Assembly: GCF_024399315.1 (NCBI RefSeq)
Contig: NZ_CP075170.1
Coordinates: 2,046,001 to 2,110,000, forward strand
Length of the DNA: 64,000 nucleotides
From: Chryseobacterium sp. MA9
GTDB lineage: Bacteria; Bacteroidota; Bacteroidia; Flavobacteriales; Weeksellaceae
Direction of reading: 5' to 3'
Both the position numbers and the translations under genes were made by a program. Of the stretch, positions 34,322 through 43,556 are shown in pieces. Every line of letters starts with the position of its first letter. Positions within the stretch are counted from its first letter, which is position 1. The notes under the pieces were generated by a model. The model made no database searches and was not told the origin of the DNA. It saw only the letters and a program-made list of their open reading frames with translations.

Positions 34322-36889
34322 TTATTTGTTTAAAGCCTCTTGTATACGAATGATTAAATCTGTGTAATGAGCTCTGGAAGCATCATCACCTCTGTATCTT
34401 GTTCTGTTCAGTAAGTCCATAACCTTCTGAAGTTCTGCTCTTTTGTAAGTGGTGACTTCAGATACTCTCTTCATGGATGAATAATTGATATTCCTCAACC
34501 CGTGATCATCTTCATGGAAATTACAGATGGTTGGGATATTCAGAGTATTATCTACTTTTAATCCTTTCACTGCTGTTTTTTCAAACAATTTGTTCACTGA
34601 AACAATCAGGGCATCCACATAGTTTTTCTGAGTCATTTTTTCAAGCATCGTAAGGCTTCCTTTTTTACTGAAAACAGCTGTTCTCACCTGATCAAATAAT
34701 TTTTCAACGGTATAGATCTCTTCTTTAGAACCTGACATCTGATGTTTCAGCTCATTTTCAAGCAGCCTCAACAGTCTGTCATCCATAAACAGGGAGTAGA
34801 TATTCGCATACTGCATTCCTCTTGCCATGGTATATGGCGTCTGCTCAAATGGTCCCATTGGTGAATCTTTAACCGGGTATGTTTTTTCTGTAATTGGATT
34901 AAAGAATAACCACTCCGGAAGGTTGATCGCATTTTTAACAAGATAATCAACTGCTCTTCTCTGTACTGCTTCAGGAACTGCTTCATAAGCTTTCTTCTTG
35001 TTCCCAAAAACAGTATTGTTCAGATAAATTCCTCCCACATTCGCCATCACATGACCTGTGTACAGATCCCATTGTCCGATAGCTCCCATATAAAGTTTTC
35101 CGGCATCCGTATATTCTTTACCGTCTTCATAAGTCCATTTTAAGAGATTATTGATGACAACTTTCAGGTTTTTCATCCCATACTCACTGGCTTTCATGGC
35201 ATCATCTCCTAAATCTTCAGACTGCGAACGTGGATCGATAGTTTCCAGGTAGCTCTGCTGCTCGCCATAGAAATACATTGGGTCATCCTCGTGTTTTTCA
35301 ATTAAGTTTTTCAGCGCTTTTTTCTCAACAAATTCATCCGGATACCAACGGTAACCCCACTCTATGGCATATTTATCGTAAAGACCGATTTTCGGAGTGA
35401 TGGCTGTAACCCCATCTTCCGGCTGAGCTACGTAATTGTAACGCGCATAATCCATAATGGAAGGTGCTGTACCGCCCATTTTGTCTGTAAATTCTTTGGA
35501 GCGAAGCGACTCTACAGGGAATGCAAAGGATGCTCCCATATTGTGCTTCAATCCGAAAGTATGCCCTACTTCATGAGATGAAACAAAACGGATCGCTTCC
35601 CCCATATGTTCATCACTGAATTTATTTCCTCTTGCTTTTGGGTCAATAGGTCCTGTCTGAATTCTCATCCAGTCATGAAGAGAAGTCATTACATTATGCC
35701 ACCAGATGATATCTGCTTCGATAATTTCACCACTTCTCGGGTCTACTACTGATGGTCCCATTGCATTTGACTTTGGCGAAGCGGCGTAAGTAATCACAGA
35801 ATATCTTACATCATCAATATCAAAATCTTCATCTTTTTCATCCGGCATTTTCGCAATCACTGCATTTTTGAATCCTGCCTGCTCAAACGCCACCTGCCAG
35901 TCATGTACTCCGGCAATGATTTTCTCACGCCATTGTTTTGGGGTTGCCGGGTCTATATAATAAACAATAGGCTTCTTAGGCTCTACCAGCTCACCTCTTA
36001 AGTATTTTTCTTTATCTTCATCTTTGGGTTCAAGATTCCATTTGGTAATGAAGAATTTTTCATCCATTTTCTGCTGATTGTCATTAAACGACCAGTGTTT
36101 TTCAGAGAAAAATCCTACTCTTGAATCGGCGACTCTCGGTTTCATCGGTATTTTAGAAAGAAGTACAAGATTCGTAGTAACACCAAGGGTTACCGGCAGA
36201 TCTACACCACCTTCATTTACAGAAGTAGACAACTGAGACTTCACAACAAGGTTCTTGGGAAATGTCTTCACTCCTTCTATATAAGAAAGACTTGATTTCA
36301 CAGATCCTCCTAATCCTACGTTGGCCAGCACATCATTAAAGCTCTTCTGATTTCCATCAAAAACTTTATTCACTTTAATGGCTATAGCTGTAGAATCAGT
36401 GTTTTGTGCTTCAATATCAAAGACTTCAATGACAGATTCTGAAAAGTTGTCTTTCACAGATTTTGTAATTGCATCATTTTTTGGGGATGACACCTTAGGA
36501 ACCACCGTTTTTACCCATACTTTTTTAGCTACGGGATCGCGGTGAAAAGAGATGACCTTATTTTCATAATTCATTCCTTTATTCAAACCTGCCTCATTCA
36601 CCTGCATTGGCACCTGAGAAAGTTTGTTCACCACCAAAAACTGACGTCCCATCAAACTGTCAGGAATTTCAAAATAAATATCCGTTTTTACCTGTATCGT
36701 ATTAAAAAGCCCTTTTTTATAAGTCCCTTTTTTGATCAGATCTTCAATTTTCTTTGTTTTCTTTGATGAGGAAGTCTCTGTCTTATCAGTTTTGTCTTTG
36801 TTGACCTTCACTGTATCTTTTTTCTGTGCTATTGCCATTGGTGAGGCCATAGCAAGACCTAAATACAGTGCCAGCCTGTAATTCTTCAT
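34322..36889 (-). CDS. Zinc-dependent metalloprotease (DUF5117/DUF5118 type)
   Basis: 855 aa from the ATG at 36889; an ATG at 36907 would add six residues. It begins with a signal peptide (MKNYRLALYLGLAMASPMAIAQ) and a Lys/Thr-rich segment. The middle shows DUF5118- and DUF5117-like beta segments and the catalytic zinc motif SSHEVGHTFGLKHN (HExxHxxGxxH, metzincin-like) near residue 440. A C-terminal conserved domain follows. It is exported to the periplasm or outer membrane and would cut proteins into peptides. It is the first gene of a protease-SusC-SusD operon, whose promoter carries the LytTR-like repeats. Confidence 0.88.
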   Translation of the reverse strand: MKNYRLALYLGLAMASPMAIAQKKDTVKVNKDKTDKTETSSSKKTKKIEDLIKKGTYKKGLFNTIQVKTDIYFEIPDSLMGRQFLVVNKLSQVPMQVNEAGLNKGMNYENKVISFHRDPVAKKVWVKTVVPKVSSPKNDAITKSVKDNFSESVIEVFDIEAQNTDSTAIAIKVNKVFDGNQKSFNDVLANVGLGGSVKSSLSYIEGVKTFPKNLVVKSQLSTSVNEGGVDLPVTLGVTTNLVLLSKIPMKPRVADSRVGFFSEKHWSFNDNQQKMDEKFFITKWNLEPKDEDKEKYLRGELVEPKKPIVYYIDPATPKQWREKIIAGVHDWQVAFEQAGFKNAVIAKMPDEKDEDFDIDDVRYSVITYAASPKSNAMGPSVVDPRSGEIIEADIIWWHNVMTSLHDWMRIQTGPIDPKARGNKFSDEHMGEAIRFVSSHEVGHTFGLKHNMGASFAFPVESLRSKEFTDKMGGTAPSIMDYARYNYVAQPEDGVTAITPKIGLYDKYAIEWGYRWYPDEFVEKKALKNLIEKHEDDPMYFYGEQQSYLETIDPRSQSEDLGDDAMKASEYGMKNLKVVINNLLKWTYEDGKEYTDAGKLYMGAIGQWDLYTGHVMANVGGIYLNNTVFGNKKKAYEAVPEAVQRRAVDYLVKNAINLPEWLFFNPITEKTYPVKDSPMGPFEQTPYTMARGMQYANIYSLFMDDRLLRLLENELKHQMSGSKEEIYTVEKLFDQVRTAVFSKKGSLTMLEKMTQKNYVDALIVSVNKLFEKTAVKGLKVDNTLNIPTICNFHEDDHGLRNINYSSMKRVSEVTTYKRAELQKVMDLLNRTRYRGDDASRAHYTDLIIRIQEALNK

Positions 36890-36938
36890 TAAAATAGTCC
36901 GATTCATTCCAAATAGTAAATATCTTAGTTTCAGTAAG

Positions 36939-36946
36939 CAAAGCTA
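36939..36946 (-). promoter_or_regulatory. -7 box of the protease operon
   Basis: TAGCTTTG on the minus strand, a perfect TAnnTTTG, 32-50 bp before the candidate start codons. No TTG sits at the -33 position, which suits an activator-dependent promoter. Confidence 0.6.
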
Positions 36947-36976
36947 TAGGTATCGTGAATCATATATATAATATTA

Positions 36977-37009
36977 GGGAGTGAATGGTGCTTTTTCGGG
37001 AGTGAATGG
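36977..37009. promoter_or_regulatory. Direct-repeat operator, probable LytTR site
   Basis: Two perfect copies of GGGAGTGAATGG (36977-36988 and 36998-37009) with a 21-bp period, two DNA turns. LytTR regulators such as AgrA and ComE bind pairs of about 9-bp direct repeats with the same period. The pair lies 31-63 bp upstream of the -7 box of the protease operon and 11 bp past the histidine kinase stop. Confidence 0.7.
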
Positions 37010-37019
37010 ATTTTTATTT

Positions 37020-38603
37020 TCACTTCATTAATGGCAAAAAACATATGAAATATTCACCATCTACAGAAATATGAAGAAGATTATTCTTAAAATACTCATA
37101 AACTTGATTCAAATAATCAATTCCGAATTTCTCTCCCTGCACCGGTTCTGTTTTAGGCTGCCAGGTATTCTTTACTGTGACACCTTCCGCATCAACAATA
37201 ATGATAATTTCCAGAGGTTGATCTATTGTGGCAATATTGTGCTTTACAGCATTCTCCGTGACAATCTGAAGGGATAAATACGGAATGCGTTTTTCCAGAC
37301 TTTCAGGATTATTAATAATCATTTCAAATCTTATTTCTTCATCAAACCTGCTTTTCAGAAGCTCCATATACTGCTGTATAAATTTGATTTCCTGCGAAAC
37401 CGGAACAATATTTTCTTTCGGAGGTACAATCAGATATCTGTAGATCTTAGAAAGATTCATGGTAAACTTCCGGGCATTTTCTTTATTGATCCCAATCAGC
37501 ATATAAAGAGAGTTCAGAGAATTGAAAAGAAAATGCGGATTGATATTATTTTTAAGCTGCTGAAGCTGGTTGATCACTTCTGCTTTGTGCATCTTTTCGT
37601 TCTCTACTAACAATAAATTTTTTTCAGACTGTATTTTTTCTTTTTCCTGATAAGCCAGATTAGTTGCCCTCTGGAATAAGATAAAAACCGCTACAATAAG
37701 AAAAAGAGCTGCCAGAAAAATATACACAGTATAGGTTTTTATCTTGCTTATATTTTCATCAATAATGAAATTAACATGGTTTACAACCGTATATCCGTCA
37801 AAATTATCAGTCTTCAATGGTTTTATAAAGCGTGTTACCTCAACACCAAGATATTCTGAGACCGCTGTTCCTTTGGTGTATCCAGCTTCAGTTCTGCTGG
37901 ACAGCGTATCTTTCGCCTTAATATCTGTAAACTCGAAAATATTCTTTCCGATGTATTTTTTCTCAGGATGGGTAATACAAATTCCTTCTTTGGTAAAGAC
38001 ATACGCGTAAGTATTAGAACTTTTGTCTACATTGATAAAGTACTGATGGAGATCGTCCAGGCTTACGGTAGAACCATAATACAGTTTATTTTTATCAGGC
38101 AGTACCAGAGAATCATAACTCACCCAATACATACTGTCTTTTTTGGTAATCAAAAGATCCCTGAAATGTCCGGACCCGTTGTTTTTTAAAGCAATAAGTT
38201 TTTCCTTATGTTCTGTCTTTCTGAAAATATCAGATAATGGATTATTACTTTCTGTTTTTCCTGAAGCAGTATTTTCATAATAATACCAGCTGTAAGGCAG
38301 CAGATTTCTTTTTTTGTTTAAATCATTTAAAACCAAAGAATAATCTTTATAATTCTTCAGACCGTCTTTCTGAATCAATGCACGAAGAAGAAATTGATAG
38401 TCCTCAATATTTCTGAATTCATGTTCTATAGATTCATATTTACGAAAGAAGGTTTTCTTTGCAAAATCATCAGTGTTCTTACGGCTGTCTTCAGTAATTA
38501 AAAGGCTCAGAACAGCGAATGCTGCCACTGCAATCAAGCAGGCAGATAAAGCGGTGACGTAAATGTATTTTTGGGATAAGGCGTGTTTAAAATTAATACT
38601 CAA
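37020..38603 (-). CDS. LytS-type sensor histidine kinase
   Basis: 527 aa. Two membrane helices (about 17-37 and 293-313) enclose a ~250-residue periplasmic, cache-like sensor (YAYVFTKEGICITHPEKKYIG is its best-conserved part). A coiled segment leads to the His_kinase domain with NNINPHFLFNSLNSL (phosphoacceptor His near residue 360) and an HATPase part (LSLQIVTENAVKHNI, N box). It probably senses a small ligand such as an amino acid or carboxylate and phosphorylates the LytTR regulator at 28810. Both genes flank the protease-SusCD operon. A TATCTTTG box (minus strand, 38655-38648) lies upstream. Confidence 0.9.
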   Translation of the reverse strand: MSINFKHALSQKYIYVTALSACLIAVAAFAVLSLLITEDSRKNTDDFAKKTFFRKYESIEHEFRNIEDYQFLLRALIQKDGLKNYKDYSLVLNDLNKKRNLLPYSWYYYENTASGKTESNNPLSDIFRKTEHKEKLIALKNNGSGHFRDLLITKKDSMYWVSYDSLVLPDKNKLYYGSTVSLDDLHQYFINVDKSSNTYAYVFTKEGICITHPEKKYIGKNIFEFTDIKAKDTLSSRTEAGYTKGTAVSEYLGVEVTRFIKPLKTDNFDGYTVVNHVNFIIDENISKIKTYTVYIFLAALFLIVAVFILFQRATNLAYQEKEKIQSEKNLLLVENEKMHKAEVINQLQQLKNNINPHFLFNSLNSLYMLIGINKENARKFTMNLSKIYRYLIVPPKENIVPVSQEIKFIQQYMELLKSRFDEEIRFEMIINNPESLEKRIPYLSLQIVTENAVKHNIATIDQPLEIIIIVDAEGVTVKNTWQPKTEPVQGEKFGIDYLNQVYEYFKNNLLHISVDGEYFICFLPLMK

Positions 38604-38993
38604 GATTCTCTGAATTGTTATTCTCCTACATATAAATAATTCGTTTGCAAAGATATAACAAAGATTTCAGTACCATAAAGTGAATTAAATTTAGATGTTG
38701 TCTTTTTTTAAACAAGCAATATCACGCAATAATTGAGAGTCTTTTTAATGGAAACAACGACTGTTTTTTTATTATTGGCATATTTTCTTCTTTTTCAGGA
38801 AAGGAATACAATAGAAGTTCCATGTCTTTTTTAAGAATATAAAGCCATAATCAAGACCGTTATTCCTTCACTGAAAAATCACAGTAATCATCTGACTAAG
38901 TCTTAAAGTTAGTTAATATCATCATTCTAACAACAGATTCAGCACTCTATATTTTGAAAATTAATTATCTTCGCCTACAAATCTTATTTGAAA
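38604..38993. other. Divergent promoter region, kinase and thioredoxin genes
   Basis: 390 bp, AT-rich. TATCTTTG on the minus strand (38655-38648) suits the kinase, and TATCTTCG on the plus strand near 38966-38973 with TTG upstream suits the thioredoxin gene. Two short open frames of about 30 codons are not supported as genes. Confidence 0.5.
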
Positions 38994-40169
38994 ATGAAGA
39001 AGATCATCTCCGGGATATCTATTTTTTGTACCATCGCTATCTCAGCTCAGGAAACAATTCAGTTTCAGGAACTCCCATTCAAAGATATTATTGCCAAAGC
39101 CAAGAAAGAAAAGAAATTGGTTTTTATTGATGCCTATGCATCATGGTGTGGCCCATGTAAAATGATGGAGAAAAATGTTTTCACCCAGAAATCCGTGAGT
39201 GATTATTACAATACCAATTTCATCAATGCAAGATTTGATATGGAAAAAGGAGAAGGCAGAGACATAGCTTCTAAATTCGGAGTGCGGTCTTATCCTACTT
39301 ATCTTTTCCTGAACGGTGAAGGAGAGCTTGTTTCCAGAAATACAGGTTATATGGAAGAGAGCATGTTTGTGGCTATGGCTCAGGATATCAATTCACCAGG
39401 AAACAAAAAGGGATCTCTGAAAGAACGTTTTGCCAGCGGTGAAAAAGATCCGGAATTCCTGATCAACATTATGAAGCTGAATGCCAACACAGATTATGAT
39501 TTTGCCAAAAAGGCTTCCGAAAGATATTTTCAGAATAAAAAGAAAACCGAAGAACTTACAAAAGATGAAATTGGCTTTCTACTCTATTTTGTAAAATCAT
39601 CAGAAGATACCAATTATAATGTTTTCGCATCCAGAAAAGCAGAGATCGTTAAATTTCTTCCTGAAGAAACTTACAACGAATTTAATGCTCAGCTGAAATT
39701 AGGAAAAATAGTAGAACAGTCTATTGATGATAAAAATAAAAAGATCAACGATGACTATTTTTTAAAGACAGCTGAACCATTGGTAGGAAAAGAAGCTGCA
39801 CTTAAAAAACTGAATCAGACTAAGCTCAGTTATTATGAACAGAACAGTAATTTTCCTGAATACGAAAAAGCCGCTTTAGATTATTACAAAGATTCTGACT
39901 CATTTGATCCTAATGAACTTTTAAGAGCTGCCTGGATATTTGCAGATCATGTGAAAACACCATCTTCATTAAAGAAAGCTACAGAATGGGCAGAAAAATC
40001 TGTCATGAGAAGCGAAACTTCAGAAAACACTTATATTCTTGCTAAGCTCTATTATCTTACCGGAAATAAAGAAATAGCAAAAAATTATGCTGAAATGTCT
40101 AAAAACATGGCAGCTCAGGGCAATAAAGATTCTCAACTAGCAGATGAATTACTAAAGCAAATAAAATAA
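38994..40169 (+). CDS. Exported thioredoxin-family protein
   Basis: 391 aa. A signal peptide ends near ISAQ (residue 19). A thioredoxin domain (about 25-145) has the active site WCGPCK (Cys52, Cys55), FIDAYASWCGPC-type spacing and the cis-proline segment SYPTYLF. The last ~240 residues are helical and TPR-like (KATEWAEKS, YILAKLYYLTGN). It would reduce or isomerise disulfides in the periplasm, with the helical part as a partner-binding scaffold. The ATG at 38994 is used; the upstream TTG only adds two residues. It is followed after 14 bp by an outer-membrane barrel gene. Confidence 0.88.
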   Translation: MKKIISGISIFCTIAISAQETIQFQELPFKDIIAKAKKEKKLVFIDAYASWCGPCKMMEKNVFTQKSVSDYYNTNFINARFDMEKGEGRDIASKFGVRSYPTYLFLNGEGELVSRNTGYMEESMFVAMAQDINSPGNKKGSLKERFASGEKDPEFLINIMKLNANTDYDFAKKASERYFQNKKKTEELTKDEIGFLLYFVKSSEDTNYNVFASRKAEIVKFLPEETYNEFNAQLKLGKIVEQSIDDKNKKINDDYFLKTAEPLVGKEAALKKLNQTKLSYYEQNSNFPEYEKAALDYYKDSDSFDPNELLRAAWIFADHVKTPSSLKKATEWAEKSVMRSETSENTYILAKLYYLTGNKEIAKNYAEMSKNMAAQGNKDSQLADELLKQIK

Positions 40170-40183
40170 ACATTACATACCGG

Positions 40184-40816
40184 ATGAAATATAAATTATT
40201 AGCAGCAGGCATTTTAGCTTTCCTGTCAGCAGGCACAGTAAGTGCTCAGGAACAGGAACAAGGAGGACAGGAAAAAAGTTTATACATAAAAGGAAATGCT
40301 TTATTTGCCCCGATAGGGATTTTAAACCTTGGAATAGAAAAACAACTAAGTTCAAGATATACGCTTCAGGGAGATGTTTTCATTTCGCCATGGAAATCTT
40401 TCTCAGGACATGAATTACAGTTTTATTCTGTATCTGCAGAAGGAAGATACTATTTTAATGAAGCTTTCAAGCACTGGTATGTAGGAGCCAACATAGGTTT
40501 TGCGGCCTACAATGCTTCAAAATGGAATTACTGGAATGATGATACTTTTGAAAACTGGAATGGAGAAACTCTCCGCAACTCTAATCTGTATCAAAGAGGA
40601 TTCTCTATTATGCTGGGTGTTACAGCAGGATATCAATTCCAGTTATCTGAACGATGGAATCTTGACATTTATGGAACAGTAGGAACATCACAAGGATTTT
40701 ACAAAGGATATGACCGTACCACAGGAAGACGTTATGATCATGCAGAAAAATTTAACAAAAGCGGTGAAATCATCCCATACAGAGGAGGGGTAATGATTTC
40801 TTACAAATTGAAATAA
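40184..40816 (+). CDS. Outer-membrane beta-barrel protein (DUF3575-like)
   Basis: 210 aa. A signal peptide (MKYKLLAAGILAFLSAGTVSAQ) precedes a Gln/Glu-rich stretch. The rest consists of amphipathic strands with aromatic edges (LFAPIGILNLGIEKQLS, YSVSAEGRYYFNEAFKHWYVG) and a C-terminal strand ending GGVMISYKLK. This matches DUF3575-type small barrels, eight or so strands. Function unknown; the thioredoxin and small membrane protein genes next to it suggest a shared envelope role. Confidence 0.8.
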   Translation: MKYKLLAAGILAFLSAGTVSAQEQEQGGQEKSLYIKGNALFAPIGILNLGIEKQLSSRYTLQGDVFISPWKSFSGHELQFYSVSAEGRYYFNEAFKHWYVGANIGFAAYNASKWNYWNDDTFENWNGETLRNSNLYQRGFSIMLGVTAGYQFQLSERWNLDIYGTVGTSQGFYKGYDRTTGRRYDHAEKFNKSGEIIPYRGGVMISYKLK

Positions 40817-40820
40817 GACA

Positions 40821-41027
40821 ATGAAGCTATTCGGAAAAAATCATATTATCATTTTAGTGATCACTTTTGTGATTCTTTTTTTAATGAACTATATCGGCAA
40901 CGATCTGCCTGATAAACTGCAGAGAGCTTTATTAACTGCTTTTGCAGGAGTTGTTGGATTAACAATTGGGCTCTTTATATTAAATAAGGGCAGAAATGAT
41001 AAAAGTCCGCCCCAAAATTTTGATTAA
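40821..41027 (+). CDS. Small two-helix membrane protein
   Basis: 68 aa with two membrane helices (about 8-25 and 38-55) joined by a short loop (GNDLPDKLQ) and a polar C-terminal tail. No family recognised. It starts 4 bp after the barrel gene, so it is probably the last gene of a three-gene operon. Its stop codon abuts that of namZ on the other strand with no gap. Confidence 0.65.
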   Translation: MKLFGKNHIIILVITFVILFLMNYIGNDLPDKLQRALLTAFAGVVGLTIGLFILNKGRNDKSPPQNFD

Positions 41028-42224
41028 TTAATTTTCATATACCACATACCGGGTTCTGATCTTTTCGAAACTTTCCAGATCTTTTTTCCAGGAATCTTTA
41101 ATTTCCTGAATTGATTTTCCGGCAATAATCTGTTTTCTGAAATTATCAGTTCCGGACAGGGTATCAAACCAAAGGTTTTTCAGGAAGAAATCCTGCTGGG
41201 GATTTTTATAATTCTGATAAGCTTTGATTACCCATTCAAGATTCAATTCTCTTAAATCATTAGGATAATTGGAAAGGTTTTCACCATAACATAGCTTCCC
41301 GTTTAGGAATGGATCTTTAGCACCATAGCTTGGCTTTGGCGTAAACTGGTAAGGAAGACTTTCCGTCCAAGGAGAACCATAAATCTGGAAAGGAAGATCT
41401 GTTCCTCTTCCTACAGAAACCTGAGTTCCTTCAAAAAAGCACAGACTTGGATATAAATTGATTGCTTTATCATTGGGTAAATTCGGAGAAGGTTTATCAA
41501 GCATCGGATAGCGTTGTTTTTTATGATAATTCTTCATCTGAATAAGCGTATATTTAGCCTGGACTCCATTTTTCAGCCATTTTTCACCATTCACCATTTT
41601 TCCATACTCTCCTATCGTAAGCCCGTATACTACAGGAACTTCATGCATTCCTACAAAACTGGCCCATTTTTTTCCCAATACAGGTCCATCGGTATATCCA
41701 TCATGTGGATTAGGGCGGTCCAATACCATTATCTCGACGTTATTTTCAGCCCCTGCTTCCATCAGATAAGACAGAGTAGAAATATAGGTATAAAATCTCA
41801 CCCCAACATCCTGGATATCAAAAATAACAATATCAATTCCGGCCAGCTGTTCCGGTTTGGGTTTTTTATTATTGCCATACAGGGAAACAATCGGGATTCC
41901 TGTTTTTATATCTACACCATTTTTCACTTTTGCACCTGCGTCTGCATCTCCTCTGAAACCATGCTCAGGGGCAAAAATAGATTTGATCTTTATTCCGTTT
42001 TTTACCAGAAAATCTACCAAATGAGTTTTATCACTCATCAAACCCGTCTGGTTCGTCACCACCCCTATTGTTTTGCCTTTTAAGAGTGGTAAATACATTT
42101 CAGGCTGGTCTGCCCCAGTTTTAAAATCCGATTGAACTTGAGTCTGAGAATAATATTGATTGAATACTCCTAAAAAAATTAGGCAAATCAGAAGTAAATT
42201 TTTAATTTTGAAATCTAAATTCAT
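41028..42224 (-). CDS. namZ: Exo-beta-N-acetylmuramidase (DUF1343)
   Basis: 398 aa. A signal peptide precedes a DUF1343 fold: KTIGVVTNQTGLM, IFAPEHGFRGDADAG with the family's PEHGFRG motif, and VIFDIQDVGVRFYTYISTL. NamZ removes terminal N-acetylmuramic acid from peptidoglycan fragments. I start at the ATG at 42224 since the signal begins there; an open frame continues 56 residues upstream only because it lies on the other strand of the permease gene. The promoter must lie inside that permease gene; a TATCTTTG box (minus, 42277-42270) preceded by TTG fits. Confidence 0.88.
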   Translation of the reverse strand: MNLDFKIKNLLLICLIFLGVFNQYYSQTQVQSDFKTGADQPEMYLPLLKGKTIGVVTNQTGLMSDKTHLVDFLVKNGIKIKSIFAPEHGFRGDADAGAKVKNGVDIKTGIPIVSLYGNNKKPKPEQLAGIDIVIFDIQDVGVRFYTYISTLSYLMEAGAENNVEIMVLDRPNPHDGYTDGPVLGKKWASFVGMHEVPVVYGLTIGEYGKMVNGEKWLKNGVQAKYTLIQMKNYHKKQRYPMLDKPSPNLPNDKAINLYPSLCFFEGTQVSVGRGTDLPFQIYGSPWTESLPYQFTPKPSYGAKDPFLNGKLCYGENLSNYPNDLRELNLEWVIKAYQNYKNPQQDFFLKNLWFDTLSGTDNFRKQIIAGKSIQEIKDSWKKDLESFEKIRTRYVVYEN

Positions 42225-42228
42225 AAGC

Positions 42229-43458
42229 TTGAAATTTCCTTTATATTTCTCTAGAAAAATAGCATTTTCCAAAGATAACAAAAATAACCTTTCAAGGGTT
42301 ATCATCTTCATTGGCAGGCTTTCCGTAGCATTGGGAATTATTGTTTCCTTAATTACTGTAGCCACCGGTTTTGGTTCAAAAAAAGCTATCAAAGAGAGGC
42401 TGGCAGATTTCAGCGGACATATTACTGTAAGATCAACGCGATCAAACTCCTCTTATAATACTTCTGTACTTGATAATCAGGGCCTCAATATTGCAAAGAT
42501 AAAAGAACTTCCCGATGTGGAAAGTATTCAAAAATATGTGATGGTTACCGGCATTATGCGTAATGAACACAATTTTGCAGGGATCATATTTAAGGGAATC
42601 GGAAAAGATTTTGACAGTTTAAGATTTAAAAAATTCCTTATTGCAGGTACTACTCCGAAAGTTACTGAGAAGGGCTTCAACAATGATGTTGCTATTTCGC
42701 AAAAAGTAGCCAATGACCTTCATCTTAAGGTGAATGACAGTATTGTCACTGTATTTCTAAAGGCTGATCAAAAACCACTTTATCGTAAATTCAAGATTAT
42801 TGGCATCTACAGAACTGATATTAAGTTGATCGACGAACAGTTTGTTATCGGAGGAATCAATCATGCAAGAAAAATTCAGGATATGAAACCTGATGAAATT
42901 GGCGGAATTGATATCTTCCTGAAAAATGTGAATGACATTGACAAAGATTTTCCTGATATTGAAAAACTGATTGGTTATAAAAACTACGCTGAAAAAGCGA
43001 CTGAAAAATTCCCACAGATTACAGACTGGATCAGTATTTTTGATACCAATATAGCTTTGATTATCATCATCATGCTGATTGTAGTGGTTATTAATATCAT
43101 TATGGTTCTTCTGATTCTTATTATTGAAAGAACCAATTCCATTGGTCTTCTTAAAACATTAGGCGCAAGCAATTCACAGATAAGAGCTACTTTCATCAAT
43201 TACACCCTGATTATTATGATTCCGGGACTTTTGTATGGAAATGCTATCGGTTTGGGACTTATTTTAATCCAGAAATTCTTTGGGGTAATCAAACTTAATC
43301 CGGAAAACTATTATGTAAGTACGGTTCCGGTAGACCTTAATCCTATTGCAATTATTTCTATCTCAGTAGGGATTCTTATTATCTCAGGACTGGCATTGAT
43401 TATCCCTAGTTACCTGATCAGTAAGATTTCGCCGGTGAAAGCGATTAAATACAACTAA
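42229..43458 (+). CDS. FtsX/LolC-type ABC transporter permease
   Basis: 409 aa with one membrane helix near 20-45, a ~230-residue periplasmic domain, and three helices in the C-terminal third (IALIIIIMLIVVVINIIMV), ending in KISPVKAIKYN, which is typical of MacB/LolC/FtsX-like permeases. It would work with an ATPase encoded elsewhere, perhaps in lipoprotein release. The family starts at MKFPLYFSRKIAFSK; here that methionine is a TTG at 42229. The longer frame from 42160 overlaps namZ and looks unlike the family. A TAATTTTG box is at 42203-42210. The unit is divergent from namZ with only 4 bp between start codons. Confidence 0.85.
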   Translation: MKFPLYFSRKIAFSKDNKNNLSRVIIFIGRLSVALGIIVSLITVATGFGSKKAIKERLADFSGHITVRSTRSNSSYNTSVLDNQGLNIAKIKELPDVESIQKYVMVTGIMRNEHNFAGIIFKGIGKDFDSLRFKKFLIAGTTPKVTEKGFNNDVAISQKVANDLHLKVNDSIVTVFLKADQKPLYRKFKIIGIYRTDIKLIDEQFVIGGINHARKIQDMKPDEIGGIDIFLKNVNDIDKDFPDIEKLIGYKNYAEKATEKFPQITDWISIFDTNIALIIIIMLIVVVINIIMVLLILIIERTNSIGLLKTLGASNSQIRATFINYTLIIMIPGLLYGNAIGLGLILIQKFFGVIKLNPENYYVSTVPVDLNPIAIISISVGILIISGLALIIPSYLISKISPVKAIKYN

Positions 43459-43503
43459 CCTTATAATTGATATTTATTCATTTTCTTTCAGGGGTTTTTA
43501 ACT

Positions 43504-43534
43504 TTATCCACAACTTATCCACACGTTATCCACA
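43504..43534 (+). promoter_or_regulatory. Three tandem DnaA boxes
   Basis: Three perfect TTATCCACA boxes at 43504-43512, 43515-43523 and 43526-43534, all in one direction with an 11-bp period. They sit in the 125-bp gap between the permease and the cysteine-synthase-like gene, just upstream of the latter's promoter. Such tandem perfect boxes are typical of oriC or of DnaA-controlled promoters. Confidence 0.8.
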
Positions 43535-43556
43535 GCGCAGATAATTTTAAAAGCCT

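Noticed and set aside
38724..38850. Two ~30-codon frames (one on each strand) upstream of the thioredoxin gene
   Set aside because: No start context, mutually overlapping and not protein-like; taken as promoter spacer.
41514..42083. 189-codon open frame antisense to namZ
   Set aside because: Shadow of a clear DUF1343 gene; no domain, no promoter.
42160..42228. N-terminal extension of the permease from a TTG at 42160
   Set aside because: The 23 extra residues overlap namZ, are basic and unlike the family; the usual start is the one at 42229.
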